This document shows, one piece after another, positions 16,436 through 26,135 of a stretch of 35,144 nucleotides of DNA. Numbering within the stretch: the first letter of the stretch is position 1; every line of letters starts with the position of its first letter. The position numbers and the translations under genes were made by a program. The DNA is from Pseudomonadota bacterium (GTDB lineage: Bacteria > Desulfobacterota > Desulfobulbia > Desulfobulbales > JAGXFP01). The notes under the pieces were generated by a model, which did no database searches, was not told where the DNA came from, and saw only the letters and a program-made list of their open reading frames with translations. The stretch lies in NCBI GenBank assembly GCA_018823285.1, contig JAHJIQ010000064.1:1-35144 (forward strand), in the 5' to 3' direction.

Positions 16436-17251
16436 TCATTCCGGCAAGCCTCCTGGAGAGGCAAGTTCAATATCTCCCGAGAGAATTTCGTAGACAGTTC
16501 CCTGCTGATCCCTGACCCTGAGAAGGCCATCCTGGTCGGGACCCAGCGAAACGCCTCTGACCGTGGTACCATTCCGGGAGACCCAGACAAGTTCCCGATT
16601 TCTGGTGCCATCGTGCAGATTCCATTCGGCAAGGATTCCTGAAAATCCCTCCTTTTCAAGACGGGAAACCACTTGGATAATTTCTTCGGCGACTTCTTTG
16701 AGGAGCGATCCGCGGCAGATTTCTCTGCCGCTGAAAATGCTGAGGGAGGTCGCTTTTTCCTGCAGATCGTTCGGAAACTGAGTGGGTTTGGTGTTGATAT
16801 TCATGCCGATCCCGAGGATCACCACCGGCTTGTTCTCTCCTGCCATGGCCTCGGTTTCGGTAAGGATTCCGGCGAATTTTTTCCCCCCAATAAGCAGGTC
16901 GTTCGGCCATTTGATCACTGGTTTCAGGCCGGTGACGGTGGAAACCCCACGGCAGACGGCAAGTCCCGCGGCCAGGGTGATTTTGGCGAGGTCCGCCGGA
17001 TCAAGCTCCGGGCGCAGAATCATCGAAAAATAGAGGCCGGTGCCGGGCGGAGAAAGCCATTTCCGGCCAAGTCTGCCACGTCCCATACTCTGGGTTTCAG
17101 CGAGGATGATCGAGTTGGTTTCGGCCCCCCGGCGAGCAGCTTCCAGGGCCAGGGTGTTGGTTGAGGTTGTCTCGTTGAGCATGGTGACCGGCAGCGTGCC
17201 AAGACGGCCTGTTGCCTTCATTTCCTGCCACAGGGGATCGACCGGGTTCAT
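16436..17251 (-). CDS. birA: Biotin-[acetyl-CoA carboxylase] ligase
   Basis: 271 residues. The ligase core shows GRGRLGRKW (biotinyl-AMP loop), GTGLYFSMILRP, KWPNDLLI with the catalytic Lys, KFAGIL and LGIGMNIN, with the small C-terminal SH3-like domain at about 225-265. There is no N-terminal winged helix, so this version is purely enzymatic and should not repress biotin genes as E. coli BirA does. It attaches biotin to carboxylase carrier proteins. The start overlaps the surE stop by four bases. Confidence 0.95.
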   Translation of the reverse strand: MNPVDPLWQEMKATGRLGTLPVTMLNETTSTNTLALEAARRGAETNSIILAETQSMGRGRLGRKWLSPPGTGLYFSMILRPELDPADLAKITLAAGLAVCRGVSTVTGLKPVIKWPNDLLIGGKKFAGILTETEAMAGENKPVVILGIGMNINTKPTQFPNDLQEKATSLSIFSGREICRGSLLKEVAEEIIQVVSRLEKEGFSGILAEWNLHDGTRNRELVWVSRNGTTVRGVSLGPDQDGLLRVRDQQGTVYEILSGDIELASPGGLPE

Positions 17252-18027
17252 GGTTTTTCGCCAATGGTCAAAGCATCCGCCCAGCCACCGGCAAGATAGT
17301 CCCGGGCTCCGTAGTTGGTCCGGTCGAGGTGGAGCGGGGTGATGGAGACATGTCCGGCCTGCACGGTTCCGGTGTCGGTGCTTTCGCCGTCATCCCAGGA
17401 TGGGGTTCCTCCTCCGATCCAGTAATATGGGCGGCCCCAGGGATCACTGATTTCCTGAATCGCTCCGTCATAACTGCGCCTGCCCTGCCGAGTAAAAGCT
17501 ATCCCGGTAGTTCCTGCGACGGGGTTTTCCGGGACATTGACATTGAGCAGGGTGTCCGGCGGCAGTCCGAGGTTCAAGATATTTCTGGCAATCCGGCCGG
17601 CGAGAGCTGCGGCAAAAGCATAGTCGAATGGGGCGTCTCCGGCCTGGGAAACCGCAAAGGAAGGGATTCCCACCATCGTGGCCTCGATGGCGGCGGAAAC
17701 GGTTCCGGAATAGCTGATATCGTCACCGAGATTCGGGCCCGGGTTTATCCCGGATACCACCAGGGCCGGCTTTTCGGCGAGCACCTTGCCGGTTCCGATA
17801 ATGATGCAATCGGTGGGGGTCCCGTCAATGCTGTAAATATCAGCCTCAAGTTCCCGGACTCTTAATGGACGCTGCATGGTGAGAGAATGGCTGGCCGCAC
17901 TGCTGTCCCGGTCGGGGGCGATGATTACCGTGCGGCTGATTTTCCGCATTTCGTCAGCCAGGGCAAGAAGACCCGGAGCGTTGACGCCGTCGTCATTGGT
18001 GACAAGGATAAGAGGTGGGTTGCGCAT
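17248..18027 (-). CDS. surE: 5'/3'-nucleotidase SurE
   Basis: 259 residues from ATG 18025-18027, where MRNPPLILVTNDDG starts the fold; the frame extends to 18189 but without family resemblance. Metal ligands are NDDG (Asp-Asp), the serine in DRDSSAASHSLT, and N in VSGINPGPNLGDD. SGTVSAAIEA follows, as in all SurE proteins. It dephosphorylates nucleoside monophosphates and short polyphosphates. It is cotranscribed with birA by overlapping ATGA. Confidence 0.96.
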   Translation of the reverse strand: MRNPPLILVTNDDGVNAPGLLALADEMRKISRTVIIAPDRDSSAASHSLTMQRPLRVRELEADIYSIDGTPTDCIIIGTGKVLAEKPALVVSGINPGPNLGDDISYSGTVSAAIEATMVGIPSFAVSQAGDAPFDYAFAAALAGRIARNILNLGLPPDTLLNVNVPENPVAGTTGIAFTRQGRRSYDGAIQEISDPWGRPYYWIGGGTPSWDDGESTDTGTVQAGHVSITPLHLDRTNYGARDYLAGGWADALTIGEKP

Positions 18028-18216
18028 AAGCGGGTCTCGTAATAATAAATATTTCAGTCGGTATTGCGGGCGAGCTTGCAATAGTATCCCGTTTTCTTCT
18101 TTTTTCCTATTTTTTCGGCTATATTGAACCGGACAATAAACCGCTTCTGCAGCGCCAGCCGCTAACGGCAATCTGGTCCACGCAGCCAAGCATTGGATGA
18201 ATTAAAGGAGAGGGTT

Positions 18217-18405
18217 ATGCCATACGTGAACATCAGACTGGCAGGTCGTATCAGCAAAGAGCAGAAAGCAGAGATCTGCAAAGGGGTGACCAGGGTGGTC
18301 TGTGATGTAACCGGCAAGCCGGACAGTTCGGTTTTGATCTTTATCGATGAATGTGAACATGAGAATATTTCTTCGGGCGGTGTTCTGCTTAAAAAACCCA
18401 GCTGA
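18217..18405 (+). CDS. 4-oxalocrotonate tautomerase-family protein
   Basis: 62 residues starting Met-Pro. After Met removal, the N-terminal proline is the catalytic base of this superfamily. The pattern MPYVNIRLAG followed by SKEQKAEICKGVTRVVCDVTGKP fits the beta-alpha-beta subunit. The start is fixed by a strong AAAGGAG site and the required Pro-2; eight extra upstream codons are rejected. Family members tautomerise or dehalogenate small acids; the substrate here is unknown. It is the first gene of the ligA operon, 14 bases before ligA, with no obvious functional link. Confidence 0.88.
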   Translation: MPYVNIRLAGRISKEQKAEICKGVTRVVCDVTGKPDSSVLIFIDECEHENISSGGVLLKKPS

Positions 18406-18413
18406 TTCAGTGA

Positions 18414-20432
<2,019 letters not shown>

Positions 20433-20461
20433 TATTTTATCTGGATTTTAAGAGGATTTGG

Positions 20462-20749
20462 ATGGCAAAAAAGAGAGTTCATGTGGTCGTGCACGGCAAG
20501 GTGCAGGGTGTGTATTTTCGGATGTATGCCCAGGCGGAAGGCCAGAAACTGGGGCTTGGCGGATGGGTGAAGAACCGGCCGGATGGGGTGTCCATCGAAA
20601 CGGCCATCGAGGGTGATGAAGAAAAGGTCAACCAGATGCTGCACTGGCTCGAACATGAAGGGTCGCCCGGTTCGGAAGTGACCAAAATTGAAATCAGGGA
20701 GGAGCGTCCTTTTGGCGAGACTCCCGGCGGCTATAATATCAGATATTGA
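20462..20749 (+). CDS. acyP: Acylphosphatase
   Basis: 95 residues, the family length. The phosphate loop HGKVQGVYFR ends in the essential Arg20, and the essential Asn38 lies in GWVKNRPDG. The C-terminal GGYNIRY matches the consensus FxIRY. It hydrolyses acyl phosphates such as acetyl or carbamoyl phosphate. An AGAGGA site precedes the ATG. Its stop overlaps the TTG start of the next gene. Confidence 0.96.
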   Translation: MAKKRVHVVVHGKVQGVYFRMYAQAEGQKLGLGGWVKNRPDGVSIETAIEGDEEKVNQMLHWLEHEGSPGSEVTKIEIREERPFGETPGGYNIRY

Positions 20750-21018
20750 AAACCTCATTTAAAAAAACCCATCAATTAAAAGACGGTCCGAATCTTGGTT
20801 CAAGTCGTCTGGTGTGCCCTGAATGCGGCAATGATCATGAGTTCTATGAAGTGGCTGACGGAGTGATCCTGACCAGCCGCTATCGCCAGAATGAAGACGG
20901 CAGCTTCTCGCAGGATGAGGATGAATCACAGATCCTTGGTGAAGTAAGACTCTACTGCGGGGAATGCAGTTCTGACCTTACCGAGTTTCATGAACATTTT
21001 CTGGACATGCTCTTTTGA
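20746..21018 (+). CDS. Zinc-ribbon protein, unknown function
   Basis: 90 residues from a TTG that overlaps the acyP stop. Two CxxC knuckles, CPEC (24-27) and CGEC (71-74), about 44 residues apart, suggest one zinc ribbon. Between them is a Tyr- and acid-rich stretch. There is no catalytic motif. It ends FHEHFLDMLF and overlaps the ATP-grasp gene by the same TTGA device, so acyP, this gene and the ATP-grasp gene are translationally coupled. No named family recognised. No ATG is available near the front, which is why TTG is accepted. Confidence 0.75.
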   Translation: MKTSFKKTHQLKDGPNLGSSRLVCPECGNDHEFYEVADGVILTSRYRQNEDGSFSQDEDESQILGEVRLYCGECSSDLTEFHEHFLDMLF

Positions 21019-21818
21019 CCGGACAGACCAGGCCGGGATCAGGAGGTTTGAAGCGCCTGATCCCCGATAATGACAGGTTGCGCGCAGATCTCAACAAGTG
21101 GGAGGCGGGTGATTTTTTTGTCGGTCGCGTGCGCTTGAAGCCTGGTGAAGAAAATCTTCTCTTGTATCTTCAGTCACGGGGGGTGGTTCTCTTCCCTTCA
21201 CCCCTGTCCCAGATGCTAAGCCGTTCCAAAGCGATGCAGGCCCAGGTCTTCGCCGGGCAGATGGTTCCAGGGACCAGGGTTATTAACGACCTGCATGATC
21301 TTGTCGCCGTGCTGGGCGACCCTGCCGCAAGCAGTATTTCGAAGGTCGTTACCAAGCATGACCGGCGGAACGGTGGCACGGGGGTTAATCTATGGCCGTC
21401 CGTTGAAGATCTCTATAACCAGGTAAGTCTCGGTGTGCTCCCCTTTCCTTTTGTCCTCCAGCCTTTTGTCGATCACAGCCGGGATATCAGGGTGGTGATC
21501 CTTGATGATTATCGGGAGGCATACTGGAGAAGTAACCCGAATAATTTTCGCAACAATCTGCATTTCGGTGGAAAGAGTGAGCCGGCTGAACTTTCCGGGG
21601 AGCAAAATGCCATCTGTGATCAGGTTATGAGGCGTGGCCAGTTTGTCTATGCCCATCTTGACTTGCTGGTAACTTCTGAGGGGAAGAGTTATCTGGCGGA
21701 AATCAGTCTTCAGGGAGGAATCAGGGGAGCGGCCATCAGCGGTGATCAGTACCGGGAAAAGATTTCCGGGATTCATAACCGTTTTCTGCAGCAGTCAGGG
21801 GTGGAGGTTTCCGACTGA
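21015..21818 (+). CDS. RimK-like ATP-grasp protein
   Basis: 267 residues from TTG 21015. The ATP-grasp signs are KVVTKHDRRNGGTGVNL (about 110-126, the glycine-rich lid), FVLQPFVDHSRDIRVVILDD (about 146-165), a RSNPNNFRNNLHFGG segment (172-186) as in RimK, and DLLVTSEGKSYLAEISLQGG near 216-235. The usual Glu-x-Asn metal pair reads Glu229-Ile-Ser231, so the Asn is replaced. Such enzymes form amide or peptide-like bonds using ATP via acyl phosphates. The substrate is unknown; coupling to a zinc-ribbon protein and to acylphosphatase is notable. A terminator follows about 60 bases after the stop. Confidence 0.8.
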   Translation: MTGQTRPGSGGLKRLIPDNDRLRADLNKWEAGDFFVGRVRLKPGEENLLLYLQSRGVVLFPSPLSQMLSRSKAMQAQVFAGQMVPGTRVINDLHDLVAVLGDPAASSISKVVTKHDRRNGGTGVNLWPSVEDLYNQVSLGVLPFPFVLQPFVDHSRDIRVVILDDYREAYWRSNPNNFRNNLHFGGKSEPAELSGEQNAICDQVMRRGQFVYAHLDLLVTSEGKSYLAEISLQGGIRGAAISGDQYREKISGIHNRFLQQSGVEVSD

Positions 21819-21874
21819 GGTCTGTTCTGAAAAAGCAGGTTGGGAAGTGCTTTGTCCCGTCAGGGAAAGGGCAC

Positions 21875-21912
21875 AAAAAAAGGAAGAAGGCATCAAGCCC
21901 TCTTCCTTTTTT
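21875..21912. terminator. Bidirectional terminator between the ATP-grasp gene and dsrC
   Basis: AAAAAAGGAAGA and TCTTCCTTTTTT form a long stem around a short GC-rich top, with A-run and T-run on either side. It can therefore end transcripts arriving from both convergent operons. Confidence 0.88.
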
Positions 21913-21991
21913 AACTCATGCGGGTGTATGTGAGAATTTCACCCGTTGGGTAATAAGTCTCGTCCGAGCAGACAGGCTGCTCAACTCGGCT

Positions 21992-22312
21992 TTATACGCA
22001 GCCGGTAGGCTTGGGAAGACCAGCCATTTTACAGGCTCCTTTACCAGGGCCTGACGGGAACAGCTCGTAAATTCTCTTCAGCGGGAAACCGGTGGTTTTG
22101 GAAAGAATACGTACCATCGGAGCAATACCATTCTTCTTGTAGTACTCCTGCAGAGTGTCGATAACTTTGGTGTGCTCGTCGGTCAGTTCTGAGATACCCT
22201 CAACGCTTTTGACGTAATCAACCCAGTCGTTATTCCACTCTTCCATTCCTTTGGTCAGGAAGCCGTCCTCATCAACCGTAAAGCTTTTGCCGTTATGCTC
22301 GATTGTTGGCAT
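21992..22312 (-). CDS. dsrC: DsrC, sulfur-carrier protein of dissimilatory sulfur metabolism
   Basis: 106 residues of the DsrC/TusE fold. The C-terminal arm has Cys94 and Cys105 separated by ten residues, ending GCV. Having both cysteines distinguishes true DsrC from TusE and other one-cysteine relatives. DsrC carries sulfur as a trisulfide from DsrAB sulfite reductase to the membrane DsrMKJOP complex. The gene has its own promoter, a near-perfect AAAGGAGGAG site and a terminator, as expected of a very abundant monocistronic message. dsrAB is not in the window. This is the best marker that the organism is a sulfate or sulfur metaboliser. Confidence 0.95.
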   Translation of the reverse strand: MPTIEHNGKSFTVDEDGFLTKGMEEWNNDWVDYVKSVEGISELTDEHTKVIDTLQEYYKKNGIAPMVRILSKTTGFPLKRIYELFPSGPGKGACKMAGLPKPTGCV

Positions 22313-22378
22313 GTTACTCCTCCTTTATTAAAAGTTTTTCATAAGTGACTTTTATCAACGCTATATTAGAAGAGTATC

Positions 22379-22407
22379 TTTCTACTATATGGGTTTTGCT
22401 TTGTCAA
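22379..22407 (-). promoter_or_regulatory. Promoter of dsrC
   Basis: Read on the minus strand: TTGACA (22402-22407), a 17-base spacer, then TAGAAA (22379-22384). The start codon is about 65 bases further on. Confidence 0.6.
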
Positions 22408-22470
22408 GAAGTTCGGCCCTGTACTACATGTAAAAGTGGTACGGCTGTCAAAAGTATCACAAATACAATG

Positions 22471-23172
22471 TTATACAGTGATATCTCGGGAGACCGATTC
22501 AACGATATTTTCAAGATCTCTAAATTGGTCAGGCGAAAAAACATTCATGCCTGACAAGTCTGGATTCATTACCGAATCGGGTTTGTAATTCTGCAGTTTC
22601 AACACGGAATCTGTCCCCAGCTGTTCGACCCATGCTGCGATATCCTTTTTTGTGTGAAATGCAGGGATGACCGTTATCCTGAACTCATGGTCGATCCCGC
22701 TCTTTTTAATCAGACGGATGCTTTGTTTGATCTTTTCCAGATCGACGTGGGTTCCGCAGATTGTATCGTATTGTTGCTGGACGAAAACCGTTTTCACGTC
22801 CATTGAGATCATCTGGACCAGATTTTGTTCCAGGAGCGATTGTAAAATATCGGGGTTGCTGCCGTTGGTGTCAATTTTCAATTCGAATCCTTCGCCATGC
22901 AGATGTTGCAGAAGATCGCGAAGATCCGGGTCAAGGGTAGGTTCCCCCCCGGAAACGCAAATCCCGCCAAGCCATTTCCGGAGTGGTTTCAACTGTTCAA
23001 GAATATCCGTCAGGGTAAACGAGGTGAGCGCACCCGGGTTTACGACCAGCGGATGGTTGTGGCAGAAAGGGCAGCGGAAGTTGCACCCCGCAAGAAACAG
23101 GACCGCGCAACTGCGCCCCGGCCAGTCTATGAATGAGGTGTCAATAAACCCCTTGATGTTTTTGAAGCTCAC
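22471..23172 (-). CDS. nrdG: Anaerobic ribonucleotide reductase activating enzyme (radical SAM)
   Basis: 233 residues from the GTG at 23170-23172. The longer frame to 23238 runs through a terminator hairpin, and GGAG lies 9 bases before the GTG. Cys30, Cys34 and Cys37 (CNFRCPFC) hold the 4Fe-4S cluster of radical SAM enzymes. GGEPTLD, KIDTNG and SMDVK are the usual SAM-contact segments. The enzyme cleaves SAM to place the glycyl radical on NrdD. It is the longer NrdG type seen with redoxin-dependent NrdD proteins. It is third in the minus-strand nrdD-redoxin-nrdG group. Confidence 0.92.
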   Translation of the reverse strand: MSFKNIKGFIDTSFIDWPGRSCAVLFLAGCNFRCPFCHNHPLVVNPGALTSFTLTDILEQLKPLRKWLGGICVSGGEPTLDPDLRDLLQHLHGEGFELKIDTNGSNPDILQSLLEQNLVQMISMDVKTVFVQQQYDTICGTHVDLEKIKQSIRLIKKSGIDHEFRITVIPAFHTKKDIAAWVEQLGTDSVLKLQNYKPDSVMNPDLSGMNVFSPDQFRDLENIVESVSRDITV

Positions 23173-23202
23173 GGCTGCACGCTCCGGGGGTGTCTCCGTT
23201 TT

Positions 23203-23233
23203 AAAAAAGAAATCCCCGCGATGTTCTGCGGGG
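23203..23233 (-). terminator. Terminator or attenuator before nrdG
   Basis: On the minus strand CCCCGC, an eight-base loop, GCGGGG, then ATTTC and six T residues (T-run at 23203-23208). It lies between the redoxin gene and nrdG, so it may limit how much nrdG is made relative to nrdD. Confidence 0.7.
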
Positions 23234-23242
23234 ACCAAAAAC

Positions 23243-23329
23243 AGGTTTCAGTGTGGGAGGAGTGAGGAGGGTAAGGTAAGGAGAAGTGTCAGGAGATTTA
23301 AGGACCCCACTCCTCCCACCTGAAAACCT
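23243..23329. repeat. Long inverted repeat between the redoxin gene and nrdG
   Basis: The arms 23243-23264 and 23308-23329 share a perfect 12-bp core (GTGGGAGGAGTG and its complement), plus CAG and AGGTTT pairs after a small bulge. The loop is about 43 bases and contains GTAAG repeats. It adjoins the terminator-like hairpin at 23203-23233. Confidence 0.7.
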
Positions 23330-23646
23330 TAATGCATGGTGCAGCTTCCGTTATCACAGTTTGCAGCCGAGATGATCCTGCCCTTGTATCTGATGCCACG
23401 CTGGTGGGCTCTTGCCATCAGATGTTCTTCAATTCTGGAGAAATCCTCAATCGTTGAACTGTCATCAAGAACCAGGAGCGGCAAGGATTTCCGGGCAGTA
23501 TCCACCAGGCCATGCCAGGCAAGATGTGCCAGAGCGCCGGCATCCCCGGTGTCGAGGATTTCCACATGGATATCCATTGCGGCGAGATCGAAACTTTTTT
23601 TCAGTTGTTCACATCGGGTACATTCAGGTTTGGTAAATAGAGTCAT
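23329..23646 (-). CDS. Glutaredoxin-like protein, likely electron donor to NrdD
   Basis: 105 residues starting MTLFTKPECTRCEQLKKSF. This is the first strand and redox motif of glutaredoxin/NrdH proteins, with Cys9-x-x-Cys12. The C-terminal third is unusual, ending NCDNGSCTMH with two further cysteines and a histidine, which could be a second redox or metal site. It starts 21 bases after the nrdD stop, so it is cotranscribed. Some class III reductases without formate chemistry take electrons from a dedicated redoxin encoded alongside; this context fits that. The donor role is inferred from context. Confidence 0.78.
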   Translation of the reverse strand: MTLFTKPECTRCEQLKKSFDLAAMDIHVEILDTGDAGALAHLAWHGLVDTARKSLPLLVLDDSSTIEDFSRIEEHLMARAHQRGIRYKGRIISAANCDNGSCTMH

Positions 23647-23667
23647 TACGGTTCCCCTTATGTAATA

Positions 23668-25806
23668 TTAATTTGCTGCCTGCTGGACAAAGCGGTCTTC
23701 ATTCCGGTAGCGGTCGCCGAGTTCACCGAGCTTTCCTTTGTTCCAGCTTGATATTTTCGTAAAGTAACCGGTGATTCTGGTGATTCCGTCCAGATTTTCC
23801 GAATTGCAGTGCTTGCAATTGGAGGTAAGCCCCCGTTCCGTTTTGCCGCAGTCCAGACAACAGGTGAATTCAGGCGAGAAGGCGACCTGGTCATTATTGG
23901 TATGCCTGAAGGTATTGATCACAAACTCAGCCAGGGCTTTTTTGTCCGGTTGCGATTCACCCAGCCAGACATGGGTGATTGAGCCGGCCTCGATCAGGGG
24001 GTGAAAGATCCCTTCCCGTTCCACCCGGGTGATCGGATTCATGCGGGCGCCGACATTGAACAGCGTCGAGTTGGTATAGTAAATTTCACCTCTCTCCCGA
24101 TTTCCCTGGATGACCTTGCTGGTCTGATTCGGGAAATGTGCCATGTCAAGCTTGGCAAAACGGTATGCGGTACTTTCGGCCGGGGTCTGCTCAAGAACAA
24201 ACTTCATTCCGGTTCTTCCAGCCATCTTGTTGCAGATAATATTCATGTGCGCAATGACCTTGAGCCCGAACTTCATCGCTTCATCGCTGTCGTGCAGTTC
24301 TTGGCCGAGATGAACTCTGACCATTTCATTCAGACCGACCATGCCGATCAGATAACTGCACCGTTCAACCCGCAGGTAGCTCTGGCCATCAAGATCCATG
24401 GCGAGCATCGCCAGAGGTCCGCCTTTACCCAGTGACATCAGCTTTTCAATAAACTTCTTCTTCTGCTCATGACCCTTGACGGCCAGTTTGATCTGGTCGG
24501 TCAAGAGGGTCATCAGCCGGGTGTCATCACCATTGGCCTTGTACGCAATCCGCGGCAGGTTGATGGTGACGTTCTGCAGCGCTGAATAGCGCATTTTCCA
24601 GGGTTTCTTGGCGTCTTCCAGATCTGATGCTTCCAGTTTGAAGCTTAAGCGGCAGCATTCGGATATCTTGGCGGTCTCGCCGCGGTCGAATACAAAATAA
24701 GTGTTTCCCTTTACCGAGGCGACCTCACAGATATGGTGGAGGAAATCCATGTGCCGGTCGGTCTTGAAAAATTTCTCGGTGATATGGACCAGCGGTTTCG
24801 GGAAGAAGAAGGGTCGGCCTGCGGCATCACCTTCCTTGTAAACATCAAAGAGCGCCCAGGCGAAACGCTGGGCCTGTTTTTCATATTCGCCGTAAGTTTT
24901 GCCGGTATATTTTCCGCCGGGTCCGATGGCGGGAACATCAACAAAATGTTTCGGCACTTCCCAGTAAACGTTGATATCAGAGAATATCGCCTGGCCGCCG
25001 CGGGCTACCGCCTGCTGCGAAAACTCGTAGATCATCATCTGGGCAAGCTGCTTGACCTGCTTGTCGGTCATCTCTTCAAGATAAGGGGCGTAAAACAGAT
25101 TCACGGCATCCCAGCCGATGGCCCCGGCAAAATGACTCTGCAGGGCGGCGGCGAATTTCACCATATGGGCAAGAAGAATTTCGGCATGTTTGGCCGGGGC
25201 TGCCATGGAAAGAGCGTGGGGCAGGTTCAGGCCGAATTTCTTGATGTACTCCAGAGATTGACCGGAGCAATATGGCCGGTCGATAAAACCCAGATCGTGA
25301 AGATGCATATCTCCGTTCAGATGGGCGTCCGCCACATCGGAAGTGAACACATGCAGCAGGGCGTATTCTTTTTTGATTCCCTCGGCCAGAGTGAGATTGG
25401 TGGCTTCCGGGCCGTGCGGAACGTTGGCGTTTTCCTTGTTGTGCTGGACCAGGAGCTGGTCGACATCATACAGCGGCACCCCGAGACGGGTATGCATGCG
25501 GCGGGCTTCTTCAAGGCCCAGTTCCAGGAGTTTGGCGTTGACCAGTTCACGAATCAGTGGGCCGGTAACCGTTCTGACCGCTCCGCTCTGGATGGTGATC
25601 TCCACATCCTGGCTGATTTTCTCCGCCGTATCCCGGTCAACAAACGTTTCCCGGAGAAGGGCATCAACGATCCGCTGGCGATTCCAGCCGATAATGTCTT
25701 CTTCAGAGGTTCTGACAAACAGCGCGAGGTCGGTACTGTCATCCTTTTGTACAGGCTTGAAATCTTTGTTCTTCGGATCAGCCTGCAGATGCATGACAAC
25801 GCCCAT
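23668..25806 (-). CDS. nrdD: Anaerobic ribonucleoside-triphosphate reductase
   Basis: 712 residues. The N-terminal ATP-cone (about 28-115, allosteric activity site) is followed by the glycyl-radical barrel. A C-terminal zinc site is formed by Cys650/653 and Cys664/667. The radical glycine is Gly680 in RITGYF, 32 residues from the end. It reduces NTPs to dNTPs without oxygen once activated by NrdG. The ATG has a GGAGGG site 5 bases upstream; a second Met at residue 5 is less well placed. It is the first gene of the group with the redoxin and nrdG, under a promoter covered by two NrdR boxes. Confidence 0.97.
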   Translation of the reverse strand: MGVVMHLQADPKNKDFKPVQKDDSTDLALFVRTSEEDIIGWNRQRIVDALLRETFVDRDTAEKISQDVEITIQSGAVRTVTGPLIRELVNAKLLELGLEEARRMHTRLGVPLYDVDQLLVQHNKENANVPHGPEATNLTLAEGIKKEYALLHVFTSDVADAHLNGDMHLHDLGFIDRPYCSGQSLEYIKKFGLNLPHALSMAAPAKHAEILLAHMVKFAAALQSHFAGAIGWDAVNLFYAPYLEEMTDKQVKQLAQMMIYEFSQQAVARGGQAIFSDINVYWEVPKHFVDVPAIGPGGKYTGKTYGEYEKQAQRFAWALFDVYKEGDAAGRPFFFPKPLVHITEKFFKTDRHMDFLHHICEVASVKGNTYFVFDRGETAKISECCRLSFKLEASDLEDAKKPWKMRYSALQNVTINLPRIAYKANGDDTRLMTLLTDQIKLAVKGHEQKKKFIEKLMSLGKGGPLAMLAMDLDGQSYLRVERCSYLIGMVGLNEMVRVHLGQELHDSDEAMKFGLKVIAHMNIICNKMAGRTGMKFVLEQTPAESTAYRFAKLDMAHFPNQTSKVIQGNRERGEIYYTNSTLFNVGARMNPITRVEREGIFHPLIEAGSITHVWLGESQPDKKALAEFVINTFRHTNNDQVAFSPEFTCCLDCGKTERGLTSNCKHCNSENLDGITRITGYFTKISSWNKGKLGELGDRYRNEDRFVQQAAN

Positions 25807-25854
25807 AATATCCCTCCAACCTCTGTCTTCTCGCTACCTGAAGTTTCTCTGTAA

Positions 25855-25910
25855 ATACGATATGTTGTATATTCCTGATAGTTATGCACTATATGTAGTG
25901 GGTCAGTCAA
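25855..25910 (-). promoter_or_regulatory. nrdD promoter with paired NrdR boxes
   Basis: Two 16-bp imperfect palindromes, 25855-25870 (ATACGATATGTTGTAT) and 25886-25901 (GCACTATATGTAGTGG), start 31 bases apart. This is the 15-base gap typical of NrdR box pairs, and both resemble the ACACTATATxTTGTGT consensus. On the minus strand TTGACT (25905-25910), an 18-base spacer and CATAAC (25881-25886) form a promoter, with the second box inside the spacer. Repression by NrdR when dATP/ATP is high is the expected logic. In the rest of the gene-free stretch 25807-26368 I see only the tandem repeats listed next. Confidence 0.75.
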
Positions 25911-26135
25911 GAAAAAAAACCGTTGGTTGCAAGCTTTTTTTTCTGCGTGCCCTAACAGACTGAAAAAAGGTCTTTTTGGTCGTTCCGATCCTGCCGCTTG
26001 GTGCATTTCCTTCGAGGGTGAAAGGTAATTGTTGGTGGCCGGAAGAATGTTTTCCATCGGGGATGGATTCTGGAAAAGGCTTGTGCTTTAAGGGTGATCG
26101 GATTCAGTGGAGTGAAAATGTCAGGAGAAAAGCTT

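Noticed and set aside
23173..23238. Longer N-terminus for NrdG
   Set aside because: These codons span the terminator-like hairpin and match nothing in the family; GTG 23172 has a proper ribosome site.
24733..25854. 373-codon frame on the plus strand
   Set aside because: Antisense to nrdD and running through its ribosome site; nrdD has complete catalytic motifs.
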